Part shown: positions 6,581 through 13,722 of the stretch, in pieces | How positions within the stretch are numbered: the first letter of the stretch is position 1 | How the letters are laid out: every line of letters begins with the position of its first letter | Source of the DNA: a virus | DNA: 48,637 nucleotides | Direction: 5' to 3' (one strand) | Virus record (IMG/VR): IMGVR_UViG_3300028920_000098 | Location: 1-48,637 of that record | Position numbers and translations under genes: made by a program | The notes under the pieces: model-generated | Database searches by the model: none | Told to the model about the DNA's origin: nothing | Seen by the model: only the letters and a program-made list of their open reading frames with translations

Positions 6581-6714
6581 CCTGGCTGGTAAACGCGGTG
6601 GTGAGTGTCTGGGGGGCGATCATTCTCCTGGGGGCGCTCTTGGTCTTTGTGCTGTCCTGCTGTGCGGCAGCGAAGGCGGCTGACGAGGACATCGAAAAGA
6701 GGATGCGGGGATGA
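6577..6714 (+). CDS. Single-span membrane peptide, 45 residues
   Basis: This 45-codon ORF is coupled to both neighbours by ATGA overlaps. Residues 3-32 are a long hydrophobic helix (WLVNAVVSVWGAIILLGALL and onward), ending in a CC pair, then a charged cytoplasmic-type tail (KAADEDIEKRMRG). It resembles other small membrane proteins in phage early operons. Role unknown. Confidence 0.6.
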   Translation: MTWLVNAVVSVWGAIILLGALLVFVLSCCAAAKAADEDIEKRMRG

Positions 6715-7079
6715 CGGAAGCAGTCCACAAGCTCAAGGCGCACTGTAGCTGCGGGGCGAAGATGAACGTCGAAGGGCCCTACAGCATGCTCGTCCACTAT
6801 GGCCGGGACTTCCTCCAGAGACACCATCACGGCGGCTCTAACGGTAGGCACGGCCATGTGTCTATCAACGACGAGGAGTTGAGGCCGGCGCCAGTGGATG
6901 ATCTTCGGGCTGCAGCGATAAATCTGCTGGGCGCCTGCAAAGACTTGTCGAAGGCTTGGCCGAAGCCGAACGATCCGAGCCCTACGGTGATCCCGGCGCA
7001 TATGCCGAGGCGGATGGGGGAGTCAATGGCATTGCTGGAAAAGGCACTGGCAATGAGTGAGGAGGCAAGGCGTGGCTAA
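6711..7079 (+). CDS. His/Cys-containing small protein
   Basis: This 122-residue protein has a Cys pair near the front (HCSCGAKMN, 11-19) and a His cluster (RHHHGGSNGRHGH, about 37-49), which together could bind a metal. The second half is helical (DDLRAAAINLLGACKDL, and MALLEKALAMSEEARRG at the end). Function unknown. Starts at ATG overlapping the preceding stop; its tail overlaps the next GTG start. Confidence 0.62.
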   Translation: MTEAVHKLKAHCSCGAKMNVEGPYSMLVHYGRDFLQRHHHGGSNGRHGHVSINDEELRPAPVDDLRAAAINLLGACKDLSKAWPKPNDPSPTVIPAHMPRRMGESMALLEKALAMSEEARRG

Positions 7080-7485
7080 AGACATAGACAGTCTCAGGCG
7101 TAGCCTTGAGCCCTACAAGGCGCACCAGGATGAGTTGCTCCGTGTAATTCGAGAGCATGGTGGGCACCTCACCCAGCAGGAGTTTGATGAGGAGTTCGCC
7201 GACTTCAAGGAGGAGTATCGCGATTGGACACTAGATGAAGTTGCGTCCGGCAAGACCCGAGGGAGAGGCCAGGTGATCCACACCATGAGCCCACGGCACT
7301 TCGCCAACTTTGGCATAGGGAAGATTGAGCCGTCTATGGCCCTGCTTGGCGACCCAAGCGGAAGCGGGTGGTCAATGTGGCTCGACCTCCTGCAGCGCAT
7401 GTGGAGGCTCAGGCTGATACGCGTTCGCGGCTCTGCGCCCAACATAGTGTACGAGATTGTGGAAGAGGAGGCAGCGAATGGCTGA
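7072..7485 (+). CDS. Unknown protein, possible winged-helix fold
   Basis: GTG 7072 is preferred, with GGAGGC six bases upstream; the in-frame GTG at 7057 is inside the previous gene. The 137-residue product contains a segment LLRVIREHGGHLTQQEFDEEF (about 17-37) like the front of a winged helix, and an end segment MWRLRLIRVRGSAPNIVYEIV that would suit the wing. DNA binding is therefore possible but unproven. No family recognised. Confidence 0.65.
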   Translation: MAKDIDSLRRSLEPYKAHQDELLRVIREHGGHLTQQEFDEEFADFKEEYRDWTLDEVASGKTRGRGQVIHTMSPRHFANFGIGKIEPSMALLGDPSGSGWSMWLDLLQRMWRLRLIRVRGSAPNIVYEIVEEEAANG

Positions 7486-7678
7486 ATTCAAGGTGGTGTG
7501 CGAGGACTGCGGTACGGAGCTCAAGGCGAGCTGGCAGATAGGCCAGAACCGCTATGGGGATGTAACGCTCCAGGTCGGCCAGTGCCAGACGTGCATGGAC
7601 GAGGTAGGGGAGAAGGCGCACGCAGTAGGGTTCGAGGCTGGGAAGCTGGAGGCGCAAGAGGAGAGGAGGGGGAAGTGA
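7478..7678 (+). CDS. Small zinc-ribbon protein
   Basis: A 66-residue protein starting at ATG 7478 behind GAGGAGGCAGCGA. Two Cys pairs, CEDCG (8-12) and CQTCMDE (about 37-43), make a compact treble-clef or ribbon. A charged helical tail follows. Function unknown. It overlaps the next start by one base. Confidence 0.63.
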   Translation: MAEFKVVCEDCGTELKASWQIGQNRYGDVTLQVGQCQTCMDEVGEKAHAVGFEAGKLEAQEERRGK

Positions 7679-7941
7679 TGTTTGAAGACATCTTCGGGCC
7701 TAGCACGTCGGGCCTCAGAGAAGCCTGCAAGGAGTTGAATATCAGCATGCTAACGATCGCCACGGCGTTGCTGGATAAGGGCCTGATCTCCGGCGATGAC
7801 ATCCTCGCCGCCAGACCAAAGGCCGTCCACGCGGTTGAGCAAGACCTCGCGAGGGCAGATGAAGAGGCGCGGAAAAAGCTCGATGAGCGGCACCCGGGAC
7901 TCAGGGAGCTCTTCGGCAAGATAATGGGCCAAGAGCCATGA
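7678..7941 (+). CDS. Helical small protein of unknown function
   Basis: This 87-residue protein starts at ATG 7678 (TGATG overlap; GGAGGGGGA upstream). It reads as four short helices: REACKELNISMLTIATALLD, GDDILAARPKAVHAVEQDLA, then a charged helix and RELFGKIMGQEP. No Cys groups and no known motif. It may be a small helical adaptor, but nothing fixes a role. Confidence 0.62.
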   Translation: MFEDIFGPSTSGLREACKELNISMLTIATALLDKGLISGDDILAARPKAVHAVEQDLARADEEARKKLDERHPGLRELFGKIMGQEP

Positions 7942-8120
7942 GCCAAGACCTCGGGAGCCTAGGCCTGGACCGCCACATCACGGGCAACTATGGTGAGGAT
8001 CAGTTCCGCGGCGTCAAGTTCTGCCGTGAATGTGGGCGTGAGTTCTGGGACGAGTCGTACCACGGCGACGAGGAGTATTGCGAGGACTGTATGGAGCAGG
8101 AGGAGGGGCTAGATGGGTAA
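7938..8120 (+). CDS. Small zinc-finger protein
   Basis: A 60-residue acidic protein with CRECGREFWD (29-38) and CEDCMEQE (about 48-55), two CxxC pairs separated by 15 residues, typical of a small zinc ribbon. It overlaps both neighbours by short ATGA-type junctions. Function unknown. Confidence 0.62.
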   Translation: MSQDLGSLGLDRHITGNYGEDQFRGVKFCRECGREFWDESYHGDEEYCEDCMEQEEGLDG

Positions 8121-8778
8121 ACAGAAACTCATAGGCTGGGCGGCGTACTTCCTGGCAGCAATCGCGTCGTATCTGTGGATCGGACATGCCGGACCGAAGC
8201 CGAGTGAGATCGACTACGGCAAGCTGTCTATCCCGGATGCCACAACACCCATAGACTTCCCGGGACAGGTCGAGCCTCTCGAGAAATTGCCTGTTGGCCT
8301 CAATGGTAAACCGGTGAGCGATGACGGCCGCTGGAAGCTGATCCTCAAGTACGTCGGGACCATCCACCACGACGTGTCAGGGTACACGCCGCACGATGAC
8401 CCTGGGTTTGGGAAGCGGTACGCCAACAGGAACTTTCTCCTGGGTGGGAAGCTGTACCATCCCGAGAGGCCCTTCCGTACCACTGAGACCTATGTCCGCC
8501 GGCACCATTACACGGTAGCGGTTCCGAAGAGGTACGCGCATCTCCACGAGGATCTGGTGTGGGATGGCCTGTATTGGAATCACCGGTATCGGCTCAAGAT
8601 AGACGGCTACACCCCACCGGATGTGTACGCGGTTCCCAGAGACCGGATCGTGGCCTACGACCGGTTCGATGCACTTTACACGGGCGATAAGGCCGTTAGG
8701 CGCGCAAAGAAGTGGGGCGTGAGGAAGCGGTTGATCGAAGTCTATCGCTACGACTGGGTGCTGGAGGTACAGCCGTGA
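8113..8778 (+). CDS. Membrane-anchored or exported 3D-domain-like protein
   Basis: A 221-residue protein with an N-terminal hydrophobic helix (residues 7-24, LIGWAAYFLAAIASYLWIG), so it is anchored or exported. The rest resembles the 3D (Asp-Asp-Asp) double-psi barrel seen in MltA-type and YocH-type wall enzymes: VSGYTPHDDPGFG (about 84-96), YTVAVPKRY, then the diagnostic DRFDALYTGDKAVRRAKKWGV (about 181-201) before a final strand. By family, such domains act on peptidoglycan. As no classical endolysin gene was recognised, this is a candidate wall-degrading enzyme, although it sits far from the holin. The match is by pattern only. Confidence 0.5.
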   Translation: MGKQKLIGWAAYFLAAIASYLWIGHAGPKPSEIDYGKLSIPDATTPIDFPGQVEPLEKLPVGLNGKPVSDDGRWKLILKYVGTIHHDVSGYTPHDDPGFGKRYANRNFLLGGKLYHPERPFRTTETYVRRHHYTVAVPKRYAHLHEDLVWDGLYWNHRYRLKIDGYTPPDVYAVPRDRIVAYDRFDALYTGDKAVRRAKKWGVRKRLIEVYRYDWVLEVQP

Positions 8779-8897
8779 GGCCCAGACCGACGAGGATGCG
8801 ATTTAAGGGGCCTATCTCTGTTTCGGAGTACCGACAGTCGCCAAAAACAGGGATCGTACACAGGGCAAGCACAGAGGGGCGTAGGATTGGATGCTGA
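8775..8897 (+). CDS. Possible 40-residue basic peptide
   Basis: A GTG at 8775 overlaps the preceding stop (GTGA), giving 40 basic residues (MRPRPTRMRFKGPISVSEYR, then a KTG and RRIGC end). Support is only the coupled start and the lack of other content here. It could be untranslated spacer. Confidence 0.35.
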   Translation: MRPRPTRMRFKGPISVSEYRQSPKTGIVHRASTEGRRIGC

Positions 8898-8916
8898 GAG
8901 GCAAGGAGGGATAGCG

Positions 8917-9354
8917 ATGAGTAGAAACCCAGAGTGGAACTGCCCATATCGTGAACAAGTAACTGGCGATGCCTGGTGCGATAGGCTTGCCGACTTGGCA
9001 GCAAGGCGGTTGGGGGAGGATGAGATCGACTTTGCGGTGATCCACGCTTCTCCCACAGAACTGAATGATGTGGCAGATGAAATACACGAAAGACACCCGT
9101 CTTGGCCTGAGTCTCATTGTCTCCATGTCGCGTTCTGTCTTTGGAGGCAGAACCGCCTACTCGGCCCGGTTGAGGAGTGCGGGACGTGTGGGGGCAAGGG
9201 AGAAGTCTGGGGTTGGGAAGGTCACGACTGCAACACTGAGCATTGGTATCCCTGTCCCGACTGCGGCCCTGCCAAGGACGGGGAGGGGGAGACTGAGGAC
9301 CCGGACCACCCCCGGGACCACGGAGACGAAGCTATCAAGGAGACAGGGCTATGA
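8917..9354 (+). CDS. Zinc-knuckle accessory protein
   Basis: This 145-residue protein starts at ATG 8917 with AAGGAGGG upstream. The front half is helical with scattered Cys (WNCPYREQV, AWCDRLADLAARR). The C-terminal half has a DnaJ-like pair of knuckles, CGTCGGKGEVWG (about 87-98) and CPDCGPAKDGEG (about 113-124), preceded by LLGPVEE. Both the GPVEE and CPDCGPAKDGEG segments recur in other small genes of this operon at the DNA level. Likely zinc-binding; role unknown. Confidence 0.65.
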   Translation: MSRNPEWNCPYREQVTGDAWCDRLADLAARRLGEDEIDFAVIHASPTELNDVADEIHERHPSWPESHCLHVAFCLWRQNRLLGPVEECGTCGGKGEVWGWEGHDCNTEHWYPCPDCGPAKDGEGETEDPDHPRDHGDEAIKETGL

Positions 9355-9764
9355 TACAGCTATTCTGCAAAAGGAGTCCGTGGCAGCGCTCGGTCGAGTT
9401 TGTCTACACGGAGACATGGGCGCACCAGAACAGATTCATGGTAGCGGAACCCTTGAAGCTCCATGAGATACCTGCCGATACCGAAATGCCCGCTCCAACC
9501 TTTGCGCTCCCGGAAGATGGGGCCCAGAAGCTCATGGACTCCCTGTGGCGTGAGGGGTTCAGGCCGACAGAGGGTACTGGATCCGCCGGGGCCCTCGCGG
9601 CCGTGGAGAAACACCTGGGAGACATGCGGGCCATTGCGTTCAGGTATCTCGAAATCGGAGAGGACACGGACTCGGCGGCGCGGGTTGAAAAGGCGGTAGA
9701 GAAATTCGAGAGCATTGTCAAAGAGATGCGCCAGGGGAGGAACGATGACAGGACACGAGTTTAG
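9351..9764 (+). CDS. Conserved-type phage protein of unknown function
   Basis: A 137-residue protein with GGAG upstream and an ATGA overlap at its start. The front is beta-rich (IQLFCKRSPWQRSVEF, FMVAEPLKLHEIP). The middle contains the phrase RPTEGTGSAGALAAVEKHLGD (about 75-95), followed by a MRAIAFRYLE helix. I have seen this combination in uncharacterised phage proteins, where the TEGTGSAGxLAAxxxHLxDMR phrase is conserved. No enzymatic function known. Confidence 0.68.
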   Translation: MIQLFCKRSPWQRSVEFVYTETWAHQNRFMVAEPLKLHEIPADTEMPAPTFALPEDGAQKLMDSLWREGFRPTEGTGSAGALAAVEKHLGDMRAIAFRYLEIGEDTDSAARVEKAVEKFESIVKEMRQGRNDDRTRV

Positions 9765-10035
9765 ACTGATTCTCAACCAGGAGACCGCGCGGATCCCCGC
9801 AGAGCGCCTCAAGAAGTGGACCGAGCAATCCGTCTCGGCCATCCGCCGGCAGGCCAACGTCTCTTCCAAGATCAAGGGCAAGAGGCTACGGTTCATCGCT
9901 GCCAGTATCAAGGGGGCTCGGAAGCCCTCACGAAAACACGTCCGGCTCTGCACCACCAGTCTCAACCTCATCGTCGACAGGCTCGACTCCGAGGCAATGG
10001 ACACCAAGGGCTTACAGATTGCCAGCGGCTCCTGA
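9745..10035 (+). CDS. Basic small protein of unknown function
   Basis: Ninety-six residues from ATG 9745 (GGGGAGG four bases upstream). The product is strongly basic (ERLKKWTEQSVSAIRRQA, SSKIKGKRLRFIAASIKGAR, KPSRKHVRLC), which would suit nucleic-acid contact. It overlaps the previous gene by 20 bases. No family recognised. Confidence 0.62.
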   Translation: MTGHEFRLILNQETARIPAERLKKWTEQSVSAIRRQANVSSKIKGKRLRFIAASIKGARKPSRKHVRLCTTSLNLIVDRLDSEAMDTKGLQIASGS

Positions 10036-10070
10036 GTCTGCTACGCTTGTGGTGTTTGGAGGACAACCCC

Positions 10071-10328
10071 ATGAAGATAGCTTCTGACAAAATAGCCCAT
10101 TTCGGTATCGGTTCACTCATCGCCACCTGCGCTGGGCTCGCCCTATCCCCAAGCCTCTCCGGATCGCTCGCTGGGGCATGTGGCGTCGTCATCGCTGCAG
10201 CCGCCGGCGCTCTCAAGGAAGCCAGAGACTACGGGACACGTAGCGGGCACGCTTCTCGTGCTGACTTCTGGGCCACGGCACTAGGTGGGTTGGCGGGGGG
10301 AATAGTGGTGGGGCTGGTCTGCCGCTAG
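10071..10328 (+). CDS. Small membrane protein, DUF2279/YfiM-like
   Basis: An 85-residue membrane protein with TTGGAGGA before the ATG. Two hydrophobic helices lie at about 11-50 (FGIGSLIATCAGLALS, then CGVVIAAAAGALKEARD) and a third at 66-84 (FWATALGGLAGGIVVGLV). The spaced pattern DKxxHF...KExxDY...DxxATxxGG is that of the YfiM/DUF2279 type of phage and bacterial membrane proteins. Function is not established; a link to lysis is possible but unproven. It ends in the plus-strand operon's last stop, which shares CTAG with the convergent recombinase stop. Confidence 0.65.
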   Translation: MKIASDKIAHFGIGSLIATCAGLALSPSLSGSLAGACGVVIAAAAGALKEARDYGTRSGHASRADFWATALGGLAGGIVVGLVCR

Positions 10329-11017
10329 TCGCCTTGCCTCTCCCGTCTCAATATCTTGGCCACCGTCTTGTGACTCCACTCCTCTGCCGATCGGGGAGGA
10401 TAGCCCAACAGGTCAAGCTCTACCGCAATCCCTCGGAAGCTCATGCCCTTCTCGCGCATCTCGACCATGATTTGGAGTATCTCCTGCTCCGGGAGGCACT
10501 CTACCATCCGGCTCGGGTCCTCCGGGTCCATCATCCAACCATACGGCAGCCGGTGGGACATCCGCCGCCGCTCTTTCTGGTATCTCTTCATGGCTCGGGA
10601 GGTCCGTACCGCCGTCAACTTCTTCTCGTACTCCCTGAACACGGCCAGCATCTTCCGCATGGCCTCCTGCTCCAGACTCGTGCCGTTGTCTTCCTCTGCG
10701 GCCTCAATCCTGGCCCCCGCCTTCTTGGCCTGCTCCTCGATATACAGGTGCAAATAGAGATCCCGGGCCAGACGGCTACGCCACCGCACAACAAGCACCA
10801 TGCCCCGACGTAGGGCGTCAACCGCCCCCCAGAGTCCGGGGCGCCCCGAGTCGTCGCCGCTGCAGTCAGGATCGGAAAACTCCAGGGGCTCGCTCGTTAC
10901 CTCGTAGCCAGCTTTCCGGCAGTATTCCCGGCAGATTTCCTCCTGTTTCTCGCAACTCGTACTCTCGTCCGCCCCGGGTCTCGGACTGAATCTCGTGTAG
11001 ATAATCGCCTTCGTCAC
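10325..11017 (-). CDS. Small serine recombinase (resolvase/invertase type)
   Basis: A 230-residue recombinase read from GTG 11017. The catalytic domain shows IYTRFSP with the nucleophile at Ser11, the CEKQEEICREYCRKAGYEV helix, and RWRSRLARD (about 78-86) with the expected arginines. The C-terminal part (MSHRLPYGWMMDPED, then MSFRGIAVELDLLGYP) resembles the start of the Recombinase DNA-binding domain. The zinc ribbon and coiled coil of large serine integrases are absent, and the length is less than half of theirs. It could integrate the phage, resolve multimers or invert a segment. No att site was identified. GGAGGCAGCAA precedes the start. Confidence 0.85.
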   Translation of the reverse strand: MTKAIIYTRFSPRPGADESTSCEKQEEICREYCRKAGYEVTSEPLEFSDPDCSGDDSGRPGLWGAVDALRRGMVLVVRWRSRLARDLYLHLYIEEQAKKAGARIEAAEEDNGTSLEQEAMRKMLAVFREYEKKLTAVRTSRAMKRYQKERRRMSHRLPYGWMMDPEDPSRMVECLPEQEILQIMVEMREKGMSFRGIAVELDLLGYPPRSAEEWSHKTVAKILRRERQGD

Positions 11018-11253
11018 TTGCTGCCTCCCTCAAGGTATGGCCTGACCTCCACCATCGGCCTGGCCCTTTGGTTCAGTCCCTCCACCCACACCACCACCTG
11101 CCCCCGCAGGTTAGAAATTGCCGGCAGTCTCGGGTTCTCCCTGGCCCTCGCCACATACCCCCAGGCTTGCGCGTCGCCGTACCTCCCAGTGACGTATTCC
11201 CCAGGTCGGGGCCTCCAGTCGTCAGGAGCGTCCGGTGAGTATGGGTCTCTCAC
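11014..11253 (-). CDS. Small protein upstream of the recombinase
   Basis: This 79-residue protein starts at GTG 11253 with GAGGAGGAG upstream, and its stop overlaps the recombinase GTG. It is rich in Arg and Pro (DDWRPRPGEYVTGRYGDAQA), with a strand-like middle (GQVVVWVEGLNQ). Close coupling suggests a recombination-directionality or accessory factor, but that is inference from position only. Confidence 0.62.
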   Translation of the reverse strand: MRDPYSPDAPDDWRPRPGEYVTGRYGDAQAWGYVARARENPRLPAISNLRGQVVVWVEGLNQRARPMVEVRPYLEGGSK

Positions 11254-11257
11254 GGCC

Positions 11258-11437
11258 TTACTCCTCCTCGATCAGCAGGCCCCTCGCCAGCAGGTCCTCA
11301 ACGCATACACGGCACGTGAAATGCCCGCCGACGTCCACTCCCTCACCGTCAAAGATCGGCTCTCCACACTCAACACAGAGCCCCTCGAATCCCTCCAGTA
11401 TCCCCTCCCCCACCGTCTCTAGCTCTGCCTGTGTCAT
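11258..11437 (-). CDS. Small zinc-knuckle protein
   Basis: Fifty-nine residues from ATG 11437, preceded by AAAGGGGGCAGCAG; the longer frame to 11509 is overlapped by the neighbour and has no ribosome site. It contains CVECGEPIFDGEG (about 21-33) and CRVCVEDLL (about 43-51), two CxxC pairs like a small LIM or ribbon finger, and an acidic end. Function unknown. Confidence 0.62.
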   Translation of the reverse strand: MTQAELETVGEGILEGFEGLCVECGEPIFDGEGVDVGGHFTCRVCVEDLLARGLLIEEE

Positions 11438-11505
11438 CTGCTGCCCCCTTTCAATCCTGGAAAGGCCCAGGCCCCAGGAGCTCGTGGCCCCTGGGGTTTG
11501 GGTCT

Positions 11506-11886
11506 TCATTCAGCCAGATCGTCAGGCGGGGCGATGGTGTAGCCAGCCCCCACCAGTATGTCCGCGATTTGGTCGAGTGTGTCTGGACTCCAGACCTTCC
11601 CGCTGACAACTCCGTGTATGGCGTCAAGGTTCTCCCTGAGCTTGGCGATCTCCGCCTTCTCCGCCTCGTAGCTCCTCAACAGGTCCGCGCCGATCTCCTT
11701 CTGCCGGGCGATCTCGGCTGTCAGTAACTCACACTCTGCCTCTGCACCCTCCAGCCAGCCGGAGAACAGTACCGCGTCCGCCTCGTTGTCGAATTCGGCG
11801 ATATCTTCCTCTTCTCCGATGTTCTCGATATCGTCGCCCTCCCCGATCCGCTCCACCTGCACCCACACCTTGTACTTGCTGCCCAT
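11506..11886 (-). CDS. Coiled-coil acidic protein
   Basis: ATG 11886 is chosen because GAAGGGGAAGTC sits upstream; earlier in-frame codons lie in Gly/Pro-rich noncoding-like DNA. The 126-residue product opens with a strand (KYKVWVQVERIGEGDDIENI), then a long coiled coil (about 35-85; EGAEAECELLTAEIARQKE) and a C-terminal domain (WSPDTLDQIADILVGAGY). No known family. Confidence 0.65.
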   Translation of the reverse strand: MGSKYKVWVQVERIGEGDDIENIGEEEDIAEFDNEADAVLFSGWLEGAEAECELLTAEIARQKEIGADLLRSYEAEKAEIAKLRENLDAIHGVVSGKVWSPDTLDQIADILVGAGYTIAPPDDLAE

Positions 11887-11962
11887 GACTTCCCCTTCCT
11901 GGCTTCCCGCCTCACCATGAGGCCCGGGCCCCTGCCCCAAACGAGGCAAGGGTTCGAGTCTC

Positions 11963-12367
11963 TTAGGCTGCTACTGCCGCTTTCTCCTTGATCTCTGCGA
12001 GGGTTTTCGGGGTCCAATGCAGGTCAATCTCCGCGCCGTGCCGGATGATCTCCACAATCGAGATGTATCCGAGCTCGTCATTCCATCCGCAGGCTAGACC
12101 GAAGGCTTGGTGTTGTGCCGGCTCAACGTCCCGCTCCGTGACGTACCAGTCCCATTGCCCCGTGAAGTAGTGGAGATACACCACGGCCTCGTCGCCCTTG
12201 CCATCCTGCTCGTAGGTCTTCGGCATGGTCTCGACTAGCTCCGCAAGCTCTCCCATCTTGCCCCGAAACCAGTCTCCCTCTTCGCCCCTGCAGCAATCCG
12301 TCATCACCCGGAGTTGTCCGGTCCCGATGAACCGTCGTAGGCTCATCACCGCTTCTAGTCTCGTCAT
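11963..12367 (-). CDS. DUF2958-like protein
   Basis: From ATG 12367 (GAGGAGACAAGGC upstream) the product is 134 residues. It contains WFRGKMGELAELVETMPKTY (about 33-52), a strand YLHYFTGQWDWYVTERD, HQAFGLACGWNDELGYISI (about 86-104) and DLHWTPKTLAEI at the end. This order matches DUF2958 proteins, which are common on plasmids and phages and have no assigned activity. Usual family length. Upstream in-frame codons to 12412 lie in the neighbouring region without a ribosome site. Confidence 0.7.
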   Translation of the reverse strand: MTRLEAVMSLRRFIGTGQLRVMTDCCRGEEGDWFRGKMGELAELVETMPKTYEQDGKGDEAVVYLHYFTGQWDWYVTERDVEPAQHQAFGLACGWNDELGYISIVEIIRHGAEIDLHWTPKTLAEIKEKAAVAA

Positions 12368-12381
12368 GCCTTGTCTCCTCT

Positions 12382-12465
12382 CTACTCCGTGTCCCACTTC
12401 CACAACTGCCACACAATGAGCACCGACAATACCCCCACCAGTGCCCGCCCGATCTCCGCTACCAT
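12382..12465 (-). CDS. 27-residue single-span membrane peptide
   Basis: A 27-codon ORF starts at ATG 12465, overlapping the stop of the preceding gene (TGATG), with GGGCGGG upstream. Almost the whole peptide is one hydrophobic helix (IGRALVGVLSVLIVWQLW), ending KWDTE. Coupled position and membrane character support it; size limits confidence. Role unknown. Confidence 0.45.
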   Translation of the reverse strand: MVAEIGRALVGVLSVLIVWQLWKWDTE

Positions 12466-12866
12466 CACGGCCCGCCCTCCCCGAATAGCTCCATCTGCTG
12501 CGGCTTTTCCGGCTGTTTCTCCTCCGTTTGGCCGTGGCTCTCCGGCTTCTCTCCCAGCCCCCAGGGCCCTATACACTCCCAGCCCTCACGTGCCGCCCGG
12601 GAGTTGAGTACTCCTTGAGCTAGCTCGACCGTGGGGAAGTACCGAAACCCCCGATAGTGCCGGAGATTTCTCCGCCCTATCTTGTGCCAGTAGATACTCC
12701 ACCGTAGGTCTCTCTTGTCCGGGTCCGTGAAGGGGTCTGACTCGACTGCAAACACGCGTTCTCCCTCCCGATACATCAGGGCCTTGCCTGACTCGATATG
12801 CCGCCACATAAGCGCCCAGGCCCTATCTGATGCCTTGTCAGAGCTGATGTAGTCCTCCAAGCTCAT
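12465..12866 (-). CDS. Unknown protein downstream of the clamp-loader-like ATPase
   Basis: Starts at ATG 12866, which overlaps the ATPase stop (ATGA). The 133-residue product has an N-terminal helical region (SLEDYISSDKASDRAWALMW), a beta-rich middle rich in Arg/Tyr/Trp (RWSIYWHKIGRRNLRHYRGF, about 54-73), and a disordered C-terminal tail ending PQQMELFGEGGP. The final QMELF resembles a sliding-clamp-binding peptide (QxxLF type). That would fit coupling to a clamp-loader relative, but it is an inference. Confidence 0.6.
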   Translation of the reverse strand: MSLEDYISSDKASDRAWALMWRHIESGKALMYREGERVFAVESDPFTDPDKRDLRWSIYWHKIGRRNLRHYRGFRYFPTVELAQGVLNSRAAREGWECIGPWGLGEKPESHGQTEEKQPEKPQQMELFGEGGP

Positions 12867-13507
12867 CCCAACATCTCCCCGCCCTCGATACGCTGCAGGG
12901 CTTCTCTCATGTTGTTGTGACACTCCTGCAGGAGCTTCACGTATGCCGCTATCGGCCGGCCGTCTAGGCCCTCAGAAACCGCGATCTCTCGAGCTCTCTC
13001 CGCGAATGGCTTAGCGAGGCCCTGATTAGTCAAGGTGAAGTTCAGACACCTGGAGAGAAGCGGAGAAGCGTCTATCTGTGCCTCAAATAGCCCTTGCTGC
13101 CCGTCTCTCGTGGTCGTGAAAATCAGGAGCATATCGGATGGGATCCGCTCCAGCATCCCCAAGAGTTGCCGGATTATGGGTTTCCTGAGTCCGTGCGCCT
13201 CATTGATGATATACGCCCGATTCCCGAAGAGAGACCGCATCTGGACGTCATAGTCCAGGGCCTCATACTCAGCTTGTCCAAACTGGTCGGCACTGTCATA
13301 CTCCAATACCTGACCCGTAGGCCCGCAGAACTCCCGGGCCGCGATCCTGGCCAGAGTAGTCTTCCCTGTCCCTGAGTTGCCGGACAGCCATAGGGCCTGT
13401 CCTCCCAGTCTCTTGCGCTCAATCAGCATTCCTAGCCGTTTGACGGCCTTGTCCTGGCCCACCACATCTCCGAGAGTCTGAGGCCGCCATGTGTCATAGA
13501 GTCTCAC
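12863..13507 (-). CDS. Clamp-loader-like AAA+ ATPase (DnaX/RFC-type)
   Basis: A 214-residue AAA+ protein. The opening LYDTWRPQTLGDVVGQD (3-19) is the classic gamma/tau or RFC-small start. Walker A is GNSGTGKT (43-50). Walker B reads YIINEAHG (99-106), with Asn in place of the usual first Asp. Sensor 1 lies in LLIFTTTRD (about 126-134), followed by SPLLSRCLNF like the SRC arginine-finger motif of loader subunits. It is shorter than DnaX and lacks the C-terminal collar. No phage polymerase or clamp gene is seen, so it may work with host factors. GTG 13507 has GAGGAGGGCAGCAA upstream. Confidence 0.85.
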   Translation of the reverse strand: MRLYDTWRPQTLGDVVGQDKAVKRLGMLIERKRLGGQALWLSGNSGTGKTTLARIAAREFCGPTGQVLEYDSADQFGQAEYEALDYDVQMRSLFGNRAYIINEAHGLRKPIIRQLLGMLERIPSDMLLIFTTTRDGQQGLFEAQIDASPLLSRCLNFTLTNQGLAKPFAERAREIAVSEGLDGRPIAAYVKLLQECHNNMREALQRIEGGEMLG

Positions 13508-13719
13508 TTGCTGCCCTCCTCTAATGCTCTCTCCACTACTGCCTTCTCCCAGAACGCGCCATGCGTCAAGCGATAGACGCCACCTATCGGATCTAGCTTG
13601 ACAGCCTTGGCCTTCACGAACACTCGCAACAGGACTTCTCCCTCTTCCTGCGTGATTCCAAACTGGTCAATTGCAGCTGCTATAAACCCGTCTGCCGCAT
13701 TCTCGATGCGCTGTGCCAT
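13504..13719 (-). CDS. Small protein, possible DNA-binding fold
   Basis: Seventy-one residues from ATG 13719 with GGGAGG upstream. A helical segment (GFIAAAIDQFGITQEEGEVLL) is followed by a short beta-like part (VKLDPIGGVYRLTHG), reminiscent of a winged helix in which ITQEEGEVLLRVF would precede the wing. It overlaps the ATPase start by four bases. Function unknown. Confidence 0.6.
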   Translation of the reverse strand: MAQRIENAADGFIAAAIDQFGITQEEGEVLLRVFVKAKAVKLDPIGGVYRLTHGAFWEKAVVERALEEGSK

Positions 13720-13722
13720 TGC

